This document shows, piece by piece, positions 25,789 through 37,738 of a stretch of 64,000 nucleotides of DNA. Numbering within the stretch: the stretch's first letter is position 1; each line of letters opens with the position of its first letter. The stretch is taken from assembly GCA_034008185.1 (NCBI GenBank), contig CM067083.1, positions 124,328,337-124,392,336 on the forward strand, in the 5' to 3' direction. The position numbers and the translations under genes were made by a program. This stretch comes from Gorsachius magnificus (Eukaryota > Chordata > Aves > Pelecaniformes > Ardeidae). The notes beneath the pieces are model-generated. The model had not been told where the DNA came from, searched no databases, and saw nothing but the letters and a program-made list of their open reading frames with translations.

Positions 25789-26519
25789 CTGGTGTCTTGG
25801 GCAACTGTGTTGCCTTATAACAGGTTTAAGTAAGGGTGATAGCAACACTCCTTGGAAGCACTGAGAGAAAATCTATCCCAATTAGCCAATATACAGCTGT
25901 TCTCAAGTATTTCTGAAGATGAAAAAGAAGGAAAAAAAGTAGGACAGGGATTTGTGTCTTAATAAAAACTGATGCACATTGATAATCCATGTTATCTTCT
26001 TACTATCCAGCATGGGTTCATTTTGCTCTTGGCTTGTTATGGCCTGGCTTTACAACTCTCCAGGAGTCAATCAATATCTTATTCTGAGTTTGTGTGGCAC
26101 CTACCACTATACAAAGCCCCACCATATATTCAGATATCATTACAAGATCAATTATATTCTCTTAGGACTGGAACTACAGAATATTGAAATACATTAGGAC
26201 TTACAACTCTAGAATAAAACAAACCAGCATGTGAATGTTGAATGACTGTGCTACCTCCAGACTGGAGAAACAGAAGTGACATTGTAGTAAGCCACCTCTT
26301 TTCCTTGACTTATGTTTCAAATCATAGCTTGATGGGAAAAGGTGACAGTTGCTTGATCGATGGCAATGCTAACATGAGCTCTGTTCTAGATAGATTTTTA
26401 TAAAAAGTCCATTATTTTGATACCAGAGTTTCCTCTTCTCCACAGCCTAGCAGGATTATCGAGCAAGAAGTCTAATCTTCAGAATTCGTGGTGCAATAGC
26501 AGAGGCACAAGTGAACCTG

Positions 26520-26520
<1 letters not shown>

Positions 26521-26554
<34 letters not shown>
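26521..26554. repeat. (TA)17 microsatellite
   Basis: Seventeen uninterrupted TA units followed by an A run. Confidence 0.95.
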
Positions 26555-26559
<5 letters not shown>

Positions 26560-27275
26560 CCTAAATCTTATTATAACTGTAGCTGAAAAGTAGGCTGCAG
26601 AGAGATTACATTTTCAAACAGCAATTTCCTGAGAAGTATTTTAAACCAATTCAAGATTTTTTTTTCCAAACTATGGAACAGAACAGACCCAACAACAAAA
26701 AAATAGGTCAAATAGGTCATCTTGTGTGGAGATATAAATGACAGTTACTAGAAACAACGAGGAAAAGTTTCACATTTCAGTTCATCCTTACCGCCTCCTC
26801 ACTCTTCCAACTCTTCCTACACACCTCCTTTGCTCTGCAAAAGGTTAATTTTTGGAAGACAAGACACAACCATGCTGTGATTTTACTGATTTTTTTAAAC
26901 TTTATAATTATTTACGAAGCTGATTAAATTCTCTTCAGTGCTAGGCATTTCTGAAAATGTTGTCACATGACAACAGCCATGCAATTTGGCAAGAGCTTGT
27001 ATGAAGAGCAGTATAAGCCTTCAGAGCTGTTGACAAGGAAAAAGGAAGCAACAGTTGGAAAGTATTTGGATTTACAAGCTCACTGTTACTCAAGAAACAC
27101 CTTTGATTTGGCTGGACATCTACTTCAGATGCATATATGCTTTTATTTTTAAATACTTGTTGCCTGTTACACAGTTAAAGCTATTGTTTGACAACAAGGA
27201 TCCAAGAAATTGATTCAAGGTAGTTATGACACCTGACGTGACTGGAAAAGCTTAAGGTAACAGCCTTCCTTTACT

Positions 27276-27868
27276 TGATGGTTGAGCCCCAGCCGGCACC
27301 TAAGCCCCCCCCAGCCGCTCAGTCACTCCCCCCACAATGGGATGGGGGAGAGAATCAGAAGAGTAAAAGTGAGAAAACACATGGGTTGAGATAAAGACAG
27401 TTTAACAGGGAAAGCAAAAGCCATGCATGCAAGCAAAGCAAAACAAGGAATTCACTCCCTACTTCCTACCAGCAGGTGGGTGCTCAGCCACCTCCAGGAA
27501 AGCAGGGCTCCATCACACGGAACGGTGACTTGGGAAGACAAACGCCATCACTCCCTATGTCCCCCCTTCCTTCTTCTTCTCCCAAATTTATGCGCTGAGC
27601 ATAACGTCATATGGTGTGGGATACCCCTGGGGTCAGTTGGGGTCAGCTGTCCTGGCCATGTCCCCTCCCAGCTCCTTGTGCCCCCCCCAGCCCCTTGCTG
27701 GTGGGGTGGAGTGATGAGCAGAAAAGGCCTTGGCTCTGTGTGAGCTCTGCTCAGCAAGAACCAACACATCCCTGGGTTATCAACACTGTTCCCAGCACAA
27801 ATCCAAAATATAGCCCCATACTAAGTACTATGGAGAAAATTAACTCGTTCCCAGCCCAAACCAGCACA
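27276..27868. mobile_element. Second, divergent LTR of the same superfamily
   Basis: It shares blocks in the same order and orientation with the LTR at 7740: CCAGCCGG near the start, TGGGATGGGGGAGAGAATC, GGTTGAGATAAAGACAGTTTAA, GAGCATAACGTCATATGG, GGTCAGCTGTCCTGGC, GGGTTATCAACA and GAAAATTAACTC near the end. The middle (about 27420-27570) differs completely from the first LTR. The ends are approximate (TGATGG... to ...CAGCACA) and no clear target-site duplication is visible, which suggests an older insertion or eroded ends. It lies inside the 29-kb FZD3 intron. No retroviral coding sequence adjoins it. Confidence 0.75.
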
Positions 27869-29182
27869 GATAGAAAGGGAAAATAAAAGGGAAACTCCAC
27901 TTCCATTTTGGGAAGTGTTTAACTTCCCTTCTTTTCAAAGAACCTTGACAATAAGAAGATGAAGTTGTATCTTTATGAAAAAGAGCTACTGGCTTAATGC
28001 TTGCCACCACCACCCCCTGCCCCCGCTCAGATCTTGCCTCCTGCCACTGCAGTTTTGTGTACCTAAATTTCAAGTTCTCCTGACAAATGCTCTACTACTC
28101 CCCTCCGATACGCCCTCCATTAAGAAAAGATGTTTCAGAATTTTCTCTTTCCCTGCTCCTTCACCTTCATTAAAAGATCTGTTTGGTTTTGGTTGATTTG
28201 TAGAAACCCATGCCGTTTAGGAAGGTCCCAGGCTATCTCAAGGTGTACACGTAAGAAAACTGTGCAAACAGAGCTCCAGATCATGGCTATTGCGAAGCAA
28301 AGGAAAAGTCATAAAGCAAGTCCAAGGGAACAGAAAGGTTTCCTTGTAGCCTGTTGATCGCGCTATGGGCAGGTGGCTGTTGTAATGGCTTTCAGCCAAC
28401 TCCAAAGGACACTGGGCAATGGTGTCCGAGGGAATATTGAGATGGGAAACTTCCGAAGATGGGGATGCAAATGGTGTTCTTGGGCAATGGCTCCAGGGTC
28501 TGAAAGAGCACTCTCAGCAAGAGCAGCACGTTCCCTGGCTGTCCCCTGCTGCAGGGGTTACAGGGTGCTCAGGCACGCAGGACGCAAGACACCTAAACAC
28601 CAGTTTCTCCTGCTATTCAAGATGCCATTTATTTTCCAAGACATCCACATGGGCCTGGACACTCAGACACAAGATCTGTCCTCTCTTGGGCCTGACAGAT
28701 ATGGCGCAGGGTCTATGCAGAGACCCACTCCTTTCTGGCACGGCAGCTGGAGGCTGGGTTGAAGACGCTGAAATGTCTGAAGTAACGCCAGTGTAACTGC
28801 ATCTTCCCTGAGAACATTCCCCAGAGGGCATGTTAGCTGCACCTAGGGGTCTTCAGAACTGCAGAAAACAGGTCTGGTTTTGAGCTTGGCCTCGGCATAC
28901 ACCTCAAAACACAGTACAGATAACTCAACCCCAACGCCGCTGAAGAAATACACCTAAATAGGGGTAATTTAATAGGACTGTTCCCCTAGTGCTGGCCGTT
29001 CTGTTCCTCAGCAACTCCAGGCCTCTCTCACACCATTCTGCCTCTCAAAATAGCAACTGGGTGCAGACAAAAACTCTCTTATGAATGATAGCAAATCAGT
29101 TTATTTTAAAATCATGAAGATGCTAAGCTAGACGAGAGAAGAAAAAAACCCTACGACCGCTCCTCGTAATGCAGGGGGAAAG

Positions 29183-29215
<33 letters not shown>

Positions 29216-32200
29216 ACTTACTTCCAGCCAGTAACAGCAGCATTTGTGCCTGTAAGCAGCTCAGTCTGTAAGCACCCTACCTCTAAAATTATCTTACCCC
29301 ATTGCAGCTCCTACAATGAAAAGCCACTTCCACCCACCGATGACGTTGTTCACTCTTAAAAATAAAGTCAGGGAGTTTAAGAGACTTTTTTTAATGCTCT
29401 TGCCCAAGGATGCAGTGTGAGTTACGCCTTTTAGCCCTATTCCCCTTCGGTGCCTAACGAAAGGCGCTCTGTTTAAATGGGCCCTGCTTTTGAAGAACGC
29501 CTGTTGAACAACTCAACGCAGAAGAAAAAGGAAGCAGACAAGGACGAGAGAAGACATGATAGCTAACATGATTTCAATAATTCAGGCCGAGTCCTGGGAA
29601 ATCTAAGAAAGGGAAGAGATAAATGTTTAAGAGGAGATAAACATTTCTTTGTCCCTGAAGGTATGTAATTATTTAAAATATGCCAGATCACATCACTGTA
29701 TAATAGATCTCCCGTCGTGCACCCGCTGGTCCTTCTCTCACTGAGAACAATCTTCATGACCACGCAAAATCCTTCCAACCCAGTGATAACAGCAGCATTT
29801 GGAACTCGACTTTCTTCAGGCTGAGTCAGAACACTCTCATCCCTCCTTTGCTTTGCCATGCAGGTGGTGTGGATCCAATACCATGACGCAGTCACGTATC
29901 ACTGCTTTCCTCAGAGCAGCCCAACTTGCACTACAACCTTACCCATCTCTTCTTTCCCTCTTCCACAGAATTTTCTTTGCTGGTAGTAAAGTTGCTTTAA
30001 GAAATTTCCCGATTCCCAGCAGCGTGGCCCCAGCTCCTTCCCTCCCTACAATTCCTACGTGCTGAAAATGTTTTAATGGCTGCGCTCTAAGAGAGAGTAG
30101 AAATTTCCTGCTTGCTTTTGGTTTTATTTTGGTTTGGGTTTTTTTTTTTTTCAGGAGGGGATGAAAGGAGAGCTGCAATGATAGGTGTAGATTTCCCCCC
30201 CTCCAAATATTTTTTAAAACAAATTCTCACTTTTGCTTACAAAGCAAGAGCAACAACTCTAACTCTAAATATGCCGTGGAACAGCGTTACAGTTTCAGAC
30301 TTCTCATACTACTGAGAGATAATAAACCAAATTCTACCTTTTACTTTACACAGCGGTAGCCATTTGGCTGGTCGTTATTTGGGAAGTGACATTATTGCAA
30401 GAGTTAAAATATATTTTGGTGATTTTTCACTATTCTCTTTGTTTATCTATTCCTTTCTTTTAACAGAAAACTGAACAGGAAGCATTCTCATAAACTCATA
30501 GACAGAAGGAGGGGCATTTTCTTCCCTCAGGCTCATGGGGAAAGAGGGATGTTATGACTATCCATTACTGTTGCAATTCCCTGGGGGAAGCAACTGCCTC
30601 AGGGCATACCCTGTCTCAGGCCAGCCACGTGATCTGCTCTTTCTGTCCTGTGCCGCCTTATGTTTGAATTCAGCTTTTCCTGAATTCATCAGGAAAAAAT
30701 CTTGAATCATACCTCAAAGTCCATGGGCAATAACGTTTTCCAGGCTAAGTCCAGAGGAGAATTGCAGAAGCTGCAGCTGGATTTAACTCTTCAGCCAACT
30801 GCTAGTTAGACCGAACATGTTCCTGCCTCCTGCTTTTGATAACCACACGTCTTCTCCGACTGAACTGCTCCCACAGCTCTGACAGCAGAGCAGTTCATGT
30901 GAATGCTCTCTGGAGACTGTTACAAGCAGAACTGGGTTTTTTGAGTCAGTGGAAATTTGTTCTCCGATGCCTCTGACCTGCATGCTCCTCTTTATCTTGC
31001 TAGGTTTGCTGGAGCCTATAGCCCACAGTCCTGCTGGTACGCAAACTGAACCTGAAAATATTTGCTCTAAGTTAATAGTCTGAGCTGAACAACTGCTGCA
31101 GTACTGAAACTGCTGATGCTAACTTCAAATGAGGCTGCGCTTTAGAGTCCTACCTTAACCTAGCTGGTGTTCCCTAAAGACGACTAAGGAGTGCTCACGC
31201 AGGCACAGCAGAGCTGGTGATCTGCCAAGAGCGGTGGTCTGGGACATAACTTCTTCAAAAAACCATAGCCGGATCTAACAGAAAGCTACTTTTTTCCACT
31301 CAGTTTGGCCTTGAGCTAGATAGTGCCACATGCCCACGTAAGTAACGGCTGCAGAAGGGGCCAGAAACACACAGCCAGGCGTGCAAGATTAAGCCCATTT
31401 CTTCTGGAATCAATCCACACTTGCTCAAATTAATGTGACTGTGGAAGTGCAGCTTTATTGCACAGCCACTTTATTCTGTTTTCAAAAGGCAACAGGCTAA
31501 TTTGCCCAAGCCTGCGTTTAATGCACAGCACCAAGACAAATTTAGTGCAGAATACTTAGCATAATGTACATTCAAAGCTTACCTCACCATTAACTTTCTT
31601 GTCTGGAGAAACTTAGGCATAGTTTTTTTTTGGTAATTATTTTTAGCTTTGCACAGTGATGCATGTATGAAAAGCCAAATGGGGTCACAATTCTGGCCTC
31701 CTGTTAAGCTTTCCTCTTCAGCATGGAGAAAAGCTGTTCTCACATTATCTGTATGAACCCTTATGAACCACATAACCAATATCCCAGGTCTTATAATTTG
31801 ACAGTAGCTGGAAAAATTATGTTTGCGATGAGGATTAAATCGACACTGTACTACTTTAGGGACCAAGAAGTAAAAAAATTCAAACTGTTTTACCTTAGAA
31901 CTAAAAATAAATGTCTGCATTGAAGTAGCTATTAAGTCATTCCAACAATAAAAATGTCAAGTAATTAGTATGGTTTTAAATGATATTTTTCCTCATGCTA
32001 GAGGTTGAACCAGACAATCACCCTGTTATTCACTTTAATACCTAAGACCAATTATTTTACCTGCCTTACTTGTGAAAGGGCAGCAATCATGCAAACCATG
32101 CTAAGCTTTCTGGTCTGTAAACAGACAGCTGAGGTTAATTTCCCAACTGGAAAAAAAAAAAAAGTAGGATAAAGATGAAAGCAGTTAAAAGACAGCAAAT

Positions 32201-34639
32201 GACATTAATCTCTGTCTATAAGACTGAAAAGCAGAGCCATCTGCTCTTGTTCTTTAAAGAGGTCTCCTGCTTCATTTTAAATTCTGAAGTTCCTTTGGAA
32301 GACACTGAAAAGATGGCATCCATCTGTCAATTTGCACTTTTCCTAAATGTGATCTTTACGTTTGAGGACCCGATGAATGCAGATGGGTGGTCCCGGTAAC
32401 AATTTCCATTTGCAAGAAGTGTTAGTTTTCATAAGACGGCTGAGACTGCTTGGACTTCCTCCTTCCTCTCCATATGCCTGCTGTGACGGGCTTGGGAGAA
32501 TTCCAAAGTATCACAGAGAAATAAATATACAGTCCTCTGGACCATATTTTAGATACTATTAAGTTAAGACACTATAAAGCACACTTGCCTGGACAAGCAA
32601 GAGACTGCTGGGCGGGAGCTGTAAATCTTGACAAAATAATATTTTTCGTTTAAATGACACCTTTCTATCTCCTGCAGTTGCAAAGACAACCTTCCCAGTA
32701 CAAACTGAGTGTGACCACTGCTTTGATGCCTGCCGAAAAAATGCTCCTGTGCTGTTGTGACTGTGGGAAGCAGAAAGATGCCCACTATGAGAAGTGGAGC
32801 GTTAGCGATAACAACCTTTTCTTGCCCTCAACTCTGCCACCGCAGACTGATCTGCATGTCAGGGACTTGTGGACTATTTCTGCCAACTCAAGGGAGGTCT
32901 GTCTCCTTGAAGAACAACAGGAGTGAAGAGTATAAACAATCGAGTGTTGGCATGGTGCTCAAAAACTTATCTTGCTGAGTGAAGGAGGAAGAACATCCAG
33001 TATGAAGATTTGTTAGAAGGTTTGACACTAACTTGAGAGCACACAATGGAGTCGGTAGCCAGATCAAGTTCCTCAGAGCTCATAAAAAGGGAATTTCTAA
33101 AAATCAGATACATGAGGGAAAATACAGATAAAGACATAGCCAAGATTCAAAATCACCCATCAGATCCGCCTCACCTTTTCATTTTTACTGCCATCAACAT
33201 ACAGAATTACAGTGTCTGCCACATCATAAACATTAATACCCTGCAGAATAAAATCAGACAAGATGGATTTCTAAAATACAATGAAAGCACCACTGAATAC
33301 TCCTATTGAAGAGAACTTACTTTTGTTTCTCAAAGGCTTGAGGACTTCTACTATGTCATGTGTGACTTCACTAACTGTGGTTTTTTACACAGCTGACACA
33401 GCAGAGTATCTAGGAGAGCCTAATGTAACAAGCCAGCGCAGACTACGTGAAGCTCCATGTTTTCCACTGGGATGAGGATGGAAGGCGGCTTCTGAATTCG
33501 GGCATTCAAGCCAAAGTGCTTCTTGACAGACTAACCAAGGGAATTTACAGCATGCTGACTCCCTTAGAAGTGCATGTGAACTGTACAGTTGTCATCATCC
33601 TCCTCCGATGTGGCTGTGAAATGAGGACAAATTACAGTTGTCATCTAACGCACTTCAGGGTGCAGTTTTACAATGGGCCTAAGTTTATCGACCCCTGCCC
33701 TCTCCCCTGCCACCAGCCTCCTTCACACTGACTTGGGTTTAAGATTGATTTAAACTGCCCATGAAACTAACCCCAAAGCCGCACATGCTGTATTGGGACC
33801 ATTAGTAGCGTAAAAAGTCAGGATAAGATCCTGAATGCTGAGACCTTTAAGTGTTAGCATCTAAATATCTTTCCTGGATAACACCCCTTGGTTGATCAAT
33901 TCACTTCTTTCTAAGCTTAGTTTTTTACTGGTTTAGTTCCTTAATGACCTTGGTTTGGGTAAACTCTGGTGCCAGTGCAAGAGGGACATGTTACTGGTGC
34001 ATGAAGAACGGGGCACAGCTAAGCTGACCTTGCAGCTCGTTAATGCTGAACCCTAAGCTGGGCTGCTCAGGATATCTGGTGTGTTCATAACCATCTAAAA
34101 TAAGAGTTCAACCGCCCTGGACCCGTCCAGACCTAGAAAACATTCCAAGGGTATGTTTAAGGCAAACCTTGGAGTTTTACAGCATTGGCTCCACAACACA
34201 GAAGACAAAGACTTCGTGCTATGGCAGAGAGCAGGCGTTGATGCTGTTAAAACCCAGGAGCACAACCTTTTGCAGACAGAAGGCTGCAAGAGGTAAAACA
34301 CACTAAATGAATTCAGCAAGCTCTATTTGCTACTCCCTTGGCAGCCAGTCTGCTGTCAAAATTCTCTCACAAATTCCTCTTACTAGCCAAAACATCTGGT
34401 TTCATATATGAGAATTCAATGGCAGATTCAGTCATCAAAATAAATAAATTCACTGTTTGAGCTTTGAACATCAGACAGTGTTCTCAAAGCAGGAGTTATC
34501 ATTCAAAAACTCTCGTGTCTTACCTGGTTACATTAGGGTCAACATCTCCTTGGGCACAGGTTAAACGACTTAATTTTGCTCCTACGAAAGGCCATAAAGA
34601 ATCTAACCTAAATACTTCGGGGAACAATCTTGCAATATA
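27869..34639. other. Intronic stretch without recognised genes
   Basis: Holds the A30 run and several open frames of 70-130 codons (for example near 28373-28796, 32654-32926 and 33447-33731). None has a recognisable domain or splice-supported structure. Confidence 0.55.
29183..29212. repeat. A30 homopolymer
   Basis: Thirty A after GGGGGAAAG. It could be a retroposon poly(A) tail, but no gene-like body is recognisable on its left. Confidence 0.9.
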
Positions 34640-35013
34640 TTTTAGCCTGGAAAAAAAGAGACTGAGGGGAGCCCTCATCGCTCCCTACAACTGCCTGAGA
34701 GGAGGGGGGAGCCGGGGGGGTCGGGCTCTGCTCCCAGGGAAGGGGCGATGGGACGAGGGGCACCGGCCTCAAGTTGTGCCAGGGCAGGGTGAGGTTGGCC
34801 CTGGGGAACAATTCCTTCCCCAAAGGGCTGTCAGGCCCTGGAAGGGGCTGCCCAGGGAAGGGGTCGAGTCCCCAGCCCTGGGGGGATTGAACGCCGGGCG
34901 AGGCGGTGCTGAGGGCCAGGGTTTGGGGGTGGGATGGCAGGGGTAGGGGAACGGTTGGGCTGGGGGAGCTTCAAGGGCTTTTCCAGTCTAAACCGTTCTG
35001 TGATTCTATGATT
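34640..35013 (+). mobile_element. CR1 LINE 3' fragment, plus orientation
   Basis: It begins with TAGCCTGGAAAAAAAGAGAC and AGGGGAGCCCTCATCGC, runs through a GC-rich stretch encoding [21 protein letters not shown], and ends with TTCTGTGATTCTATGATTTT. It is antisense to FZD3 within the 29-kb intron. Confidence 0.93.
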
Positions 35014-35480
35014 TTATAGCCACTAGGGCTGTTACTATGTCATGTACTATTATATAAAAAACCAAAACCAGTTGTGCCAAACAAATTCACAGATGTGTTT
35101 GGCTATATATTGGAACTTTTCCCGACTCTGCCCAATGTTATGGTCCAAAATGAAAATCAAAAGGAATACTCAGGTAATACAGTAACGCCTCTCTAGCAAC
35201 AGGAAAAGCAGGGGCATTGGTACATATGGCTTGGAAAGAGACAGAGCACGACACCAATCCAGTACAACTATGTACATAAACAATACGATGCAAACTGAAG
35301 CAAGAACATAATCTGTTGCATTAATACTGCAAAAATTATTCTGAATAGCAAACAAAACCTATGTGCAAAATGAATGCTACTATTTTAACAGCTCTGTCTT
35401 AACCTAACATTACAAACCATCTGTTTTATCTACATACCAGCAAAAACACAGACACAGAAGCATACATACACCCAGAGATG

Positions 35481-35499
35481 CACACACACACACACACAC
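35481..35499. repeat. (CA)n microsatellite
   Basis: About nine CA units after a looser CATACATACA stretch. Confidence 0.9.
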
Positions 35500-37716
35500 G
35501 TGTTAACAGTTGGATAGGAGGGGAGATTTGCATCTTCAGGCCTCAAAATTAAGGATATTTCACGGGGCAATATTTAAACATATTGTCTGCTGGCTTGACA
35601 ATTATTTTCTTTCCCTCACGTTTAGTTTCCAGGAAGGCTACACTATCAGTCTAGTATACTAAGCTGGTTTTTGGTATAGTTCATTCTAAAAATCAGCGGG
35701 CTGTTTCACATGGGTAATGATGTGGGATGGTTTTCCTGGATGTGTGGTCTGCACTCTACAAACTCTGCAGCCCTGCTGTCCCCTATAATCATTTACTAGA
35801 GTAGGACCCAATCCAAATCAAGCTGCACCCTCTCCAAATACCAATTCTACTGCACCTTCCACTTCATTTTACAGAGTTACTCTACTACAGCTGTTACCAT
35901 TTCTCTTCTCTCTCATACACCAATTACAGTTTTCAGACTATTTTGATTGTAGGGATTCTCAGGGGACTATATCTGGGTTTGCGATTATTTTAGCCCATTT
36001 CTAACATAAGAAAAGTAAAGCTGCAGTACTTCGTATTCTTCACATGCATTAATTGGGTAGATGTGGGCAGATGAGGATATAATCCAGATTCTATTCAGGA
36101 AAACTTGTGTATTTACCTGGAAGTCTGAGTGAAAAAACAACAGCGTACCTCTCAGTATTACCAGGGGCTCCACGCAGAATCATCCTGTACTGTTGCTGTT
36201 ACTGCGAGCAAGTACAATAAAGCCATTACAAAAATAAAAGGTGACCTGGCTAGTTGAATCTTGGGATTAACTTTTTATATTTTGGTATTACGCATGAAAT
36301 TCTTCTCATGTGCTACCTGTACAGCACACACAGCTGGGCACAAACAACTGGAAAATGAGGTGGCTTTGGGGGAAGTTTTCAGTCTTTGGAAAAGATTTTT
36401 TTCTTTCCTTATTGTAATTCTACAGTGAGTCTAGACGTTCTGACCAAACGTTGGCTCCATCTACTAGGATGGCTTTTTTAACTTTAAAGAGAGATTGTCC
36501 ATCGCAATATATATTTCTTTTACCTAATTACAGAATTACAAGAGGGTCGCTAATTGGGCCTCTCTACTTCATCAGACAGTAATAGAGAACAGAAAAGTTA
36601 AGACTGAGAAAAATCTCACGTTTACTCCAACATATTAAATGAAAATTCATTTCTGCTCAAAACAGAAGCTTTCAGATAATTAGTTGGTGACTTCAATTTT
36701 AATAATTAACCATTTTTAAAAAACACGTCTGAACACAGCAGCTGTAAATTAAAATTTAAGATTCATCAGGGGATGCCATCCCTCCCATTTAGTGCCAAGT
36801 TAATGAGGTCACAGATGAACTCTACAGGGGAGGATAGGGAAAGAGAATTGAGAAAAAATAATTGCAATTGTACACTTTTCCACTGGACAGAAAGTTGTCT
36901 GAACGACCAGTTCTGAAAGCCTCACCAAAACCATCAAATTAAGAATAAAACCAAACTCCTGAAGTTGATTTTTCTTCTGTACAGTTAATAATTTACCAGA
37001 TAAATATTTGACAGGAATTCCCACAGTGCCTCCGCTTATTTGTTTCCGCAGCACCCTAAAAGCATGCTTGCTTCTCTCAAAATAGATTAACTAATATTTT
37101 GCCTTCAAAGGTCCAGAAGTTTCTTCCTGTTGAGGACAGAAATTTGTGCCTAGCTCTCTTCCGTACCACTAACATATTTTTTGGAAAAATTGCTACCACA
37201 GTTTGTCCTGCCTGTCTTTGAAATACTCTAGAAGACCTAACACAATAACGGGATTAACAAGACAGTGGGAGGAGAGAGGGGACATGGGTGGAAGGAAACG
37301 AGGTAAAACAAAAAGATTATGCAACTGTGATATGAGGCCCCTACACGGGATGATAGACCCAGATTCTTTTCCCGTTAAAAAAATAGAATAAAGAGAAGCA
37401 AATACCTATGGGTGCTGTGGAAGAAGTACCTCTTCAAAAGGTATCTCAACCAGTAAGTGGCACTCACAAGCACCGCAGGCGTACTCCGTGTGCCAGGTTC
37501 TGCATGGAGTACACTGCAGGGTGTTTGCAACCGGGGAATCAACACAGAATGCAATCAGTGCGATCGAACTATAAAGATAGTCAGATAAATAGGAAAGACC
37601 GCATGGAATTGCTTGGAGATGTAAGCATTTGAGGGTGATGCAAGAGACGAGGGGGTAAGCGTGTTTACCCATTGATTGCCTCTTTGAGTAACTGCCCAAT
37701 GCTGCAAAATTCCTTT

Positions 37717-37738
37717 TATATATATATGTGTGTGTGTC
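37717..37738. repeat. (TA)n(TG)n compound microsatellite
   Basis: TATATATATA followed by TGTGTGTGTG. Confidence 0.85.

Noticed and set aside
28373..28796. Two overlapping plus frames of 125-129 codons
   Set aside because: They overlap in different frames, their composition resembles random GC-moderate DNA, and no family was recognised.
29160..29212. A30 run as a processed pseudogene tail
   Set aside because: No gene-like body or target duplication on its left, and processed pseudogenes are rare in birds.
32654..33731. Several 64-94 codon plus frames that could look like exons
   Set aside because: No consistent splice sites or known protein, and the frames do not join sensibly.
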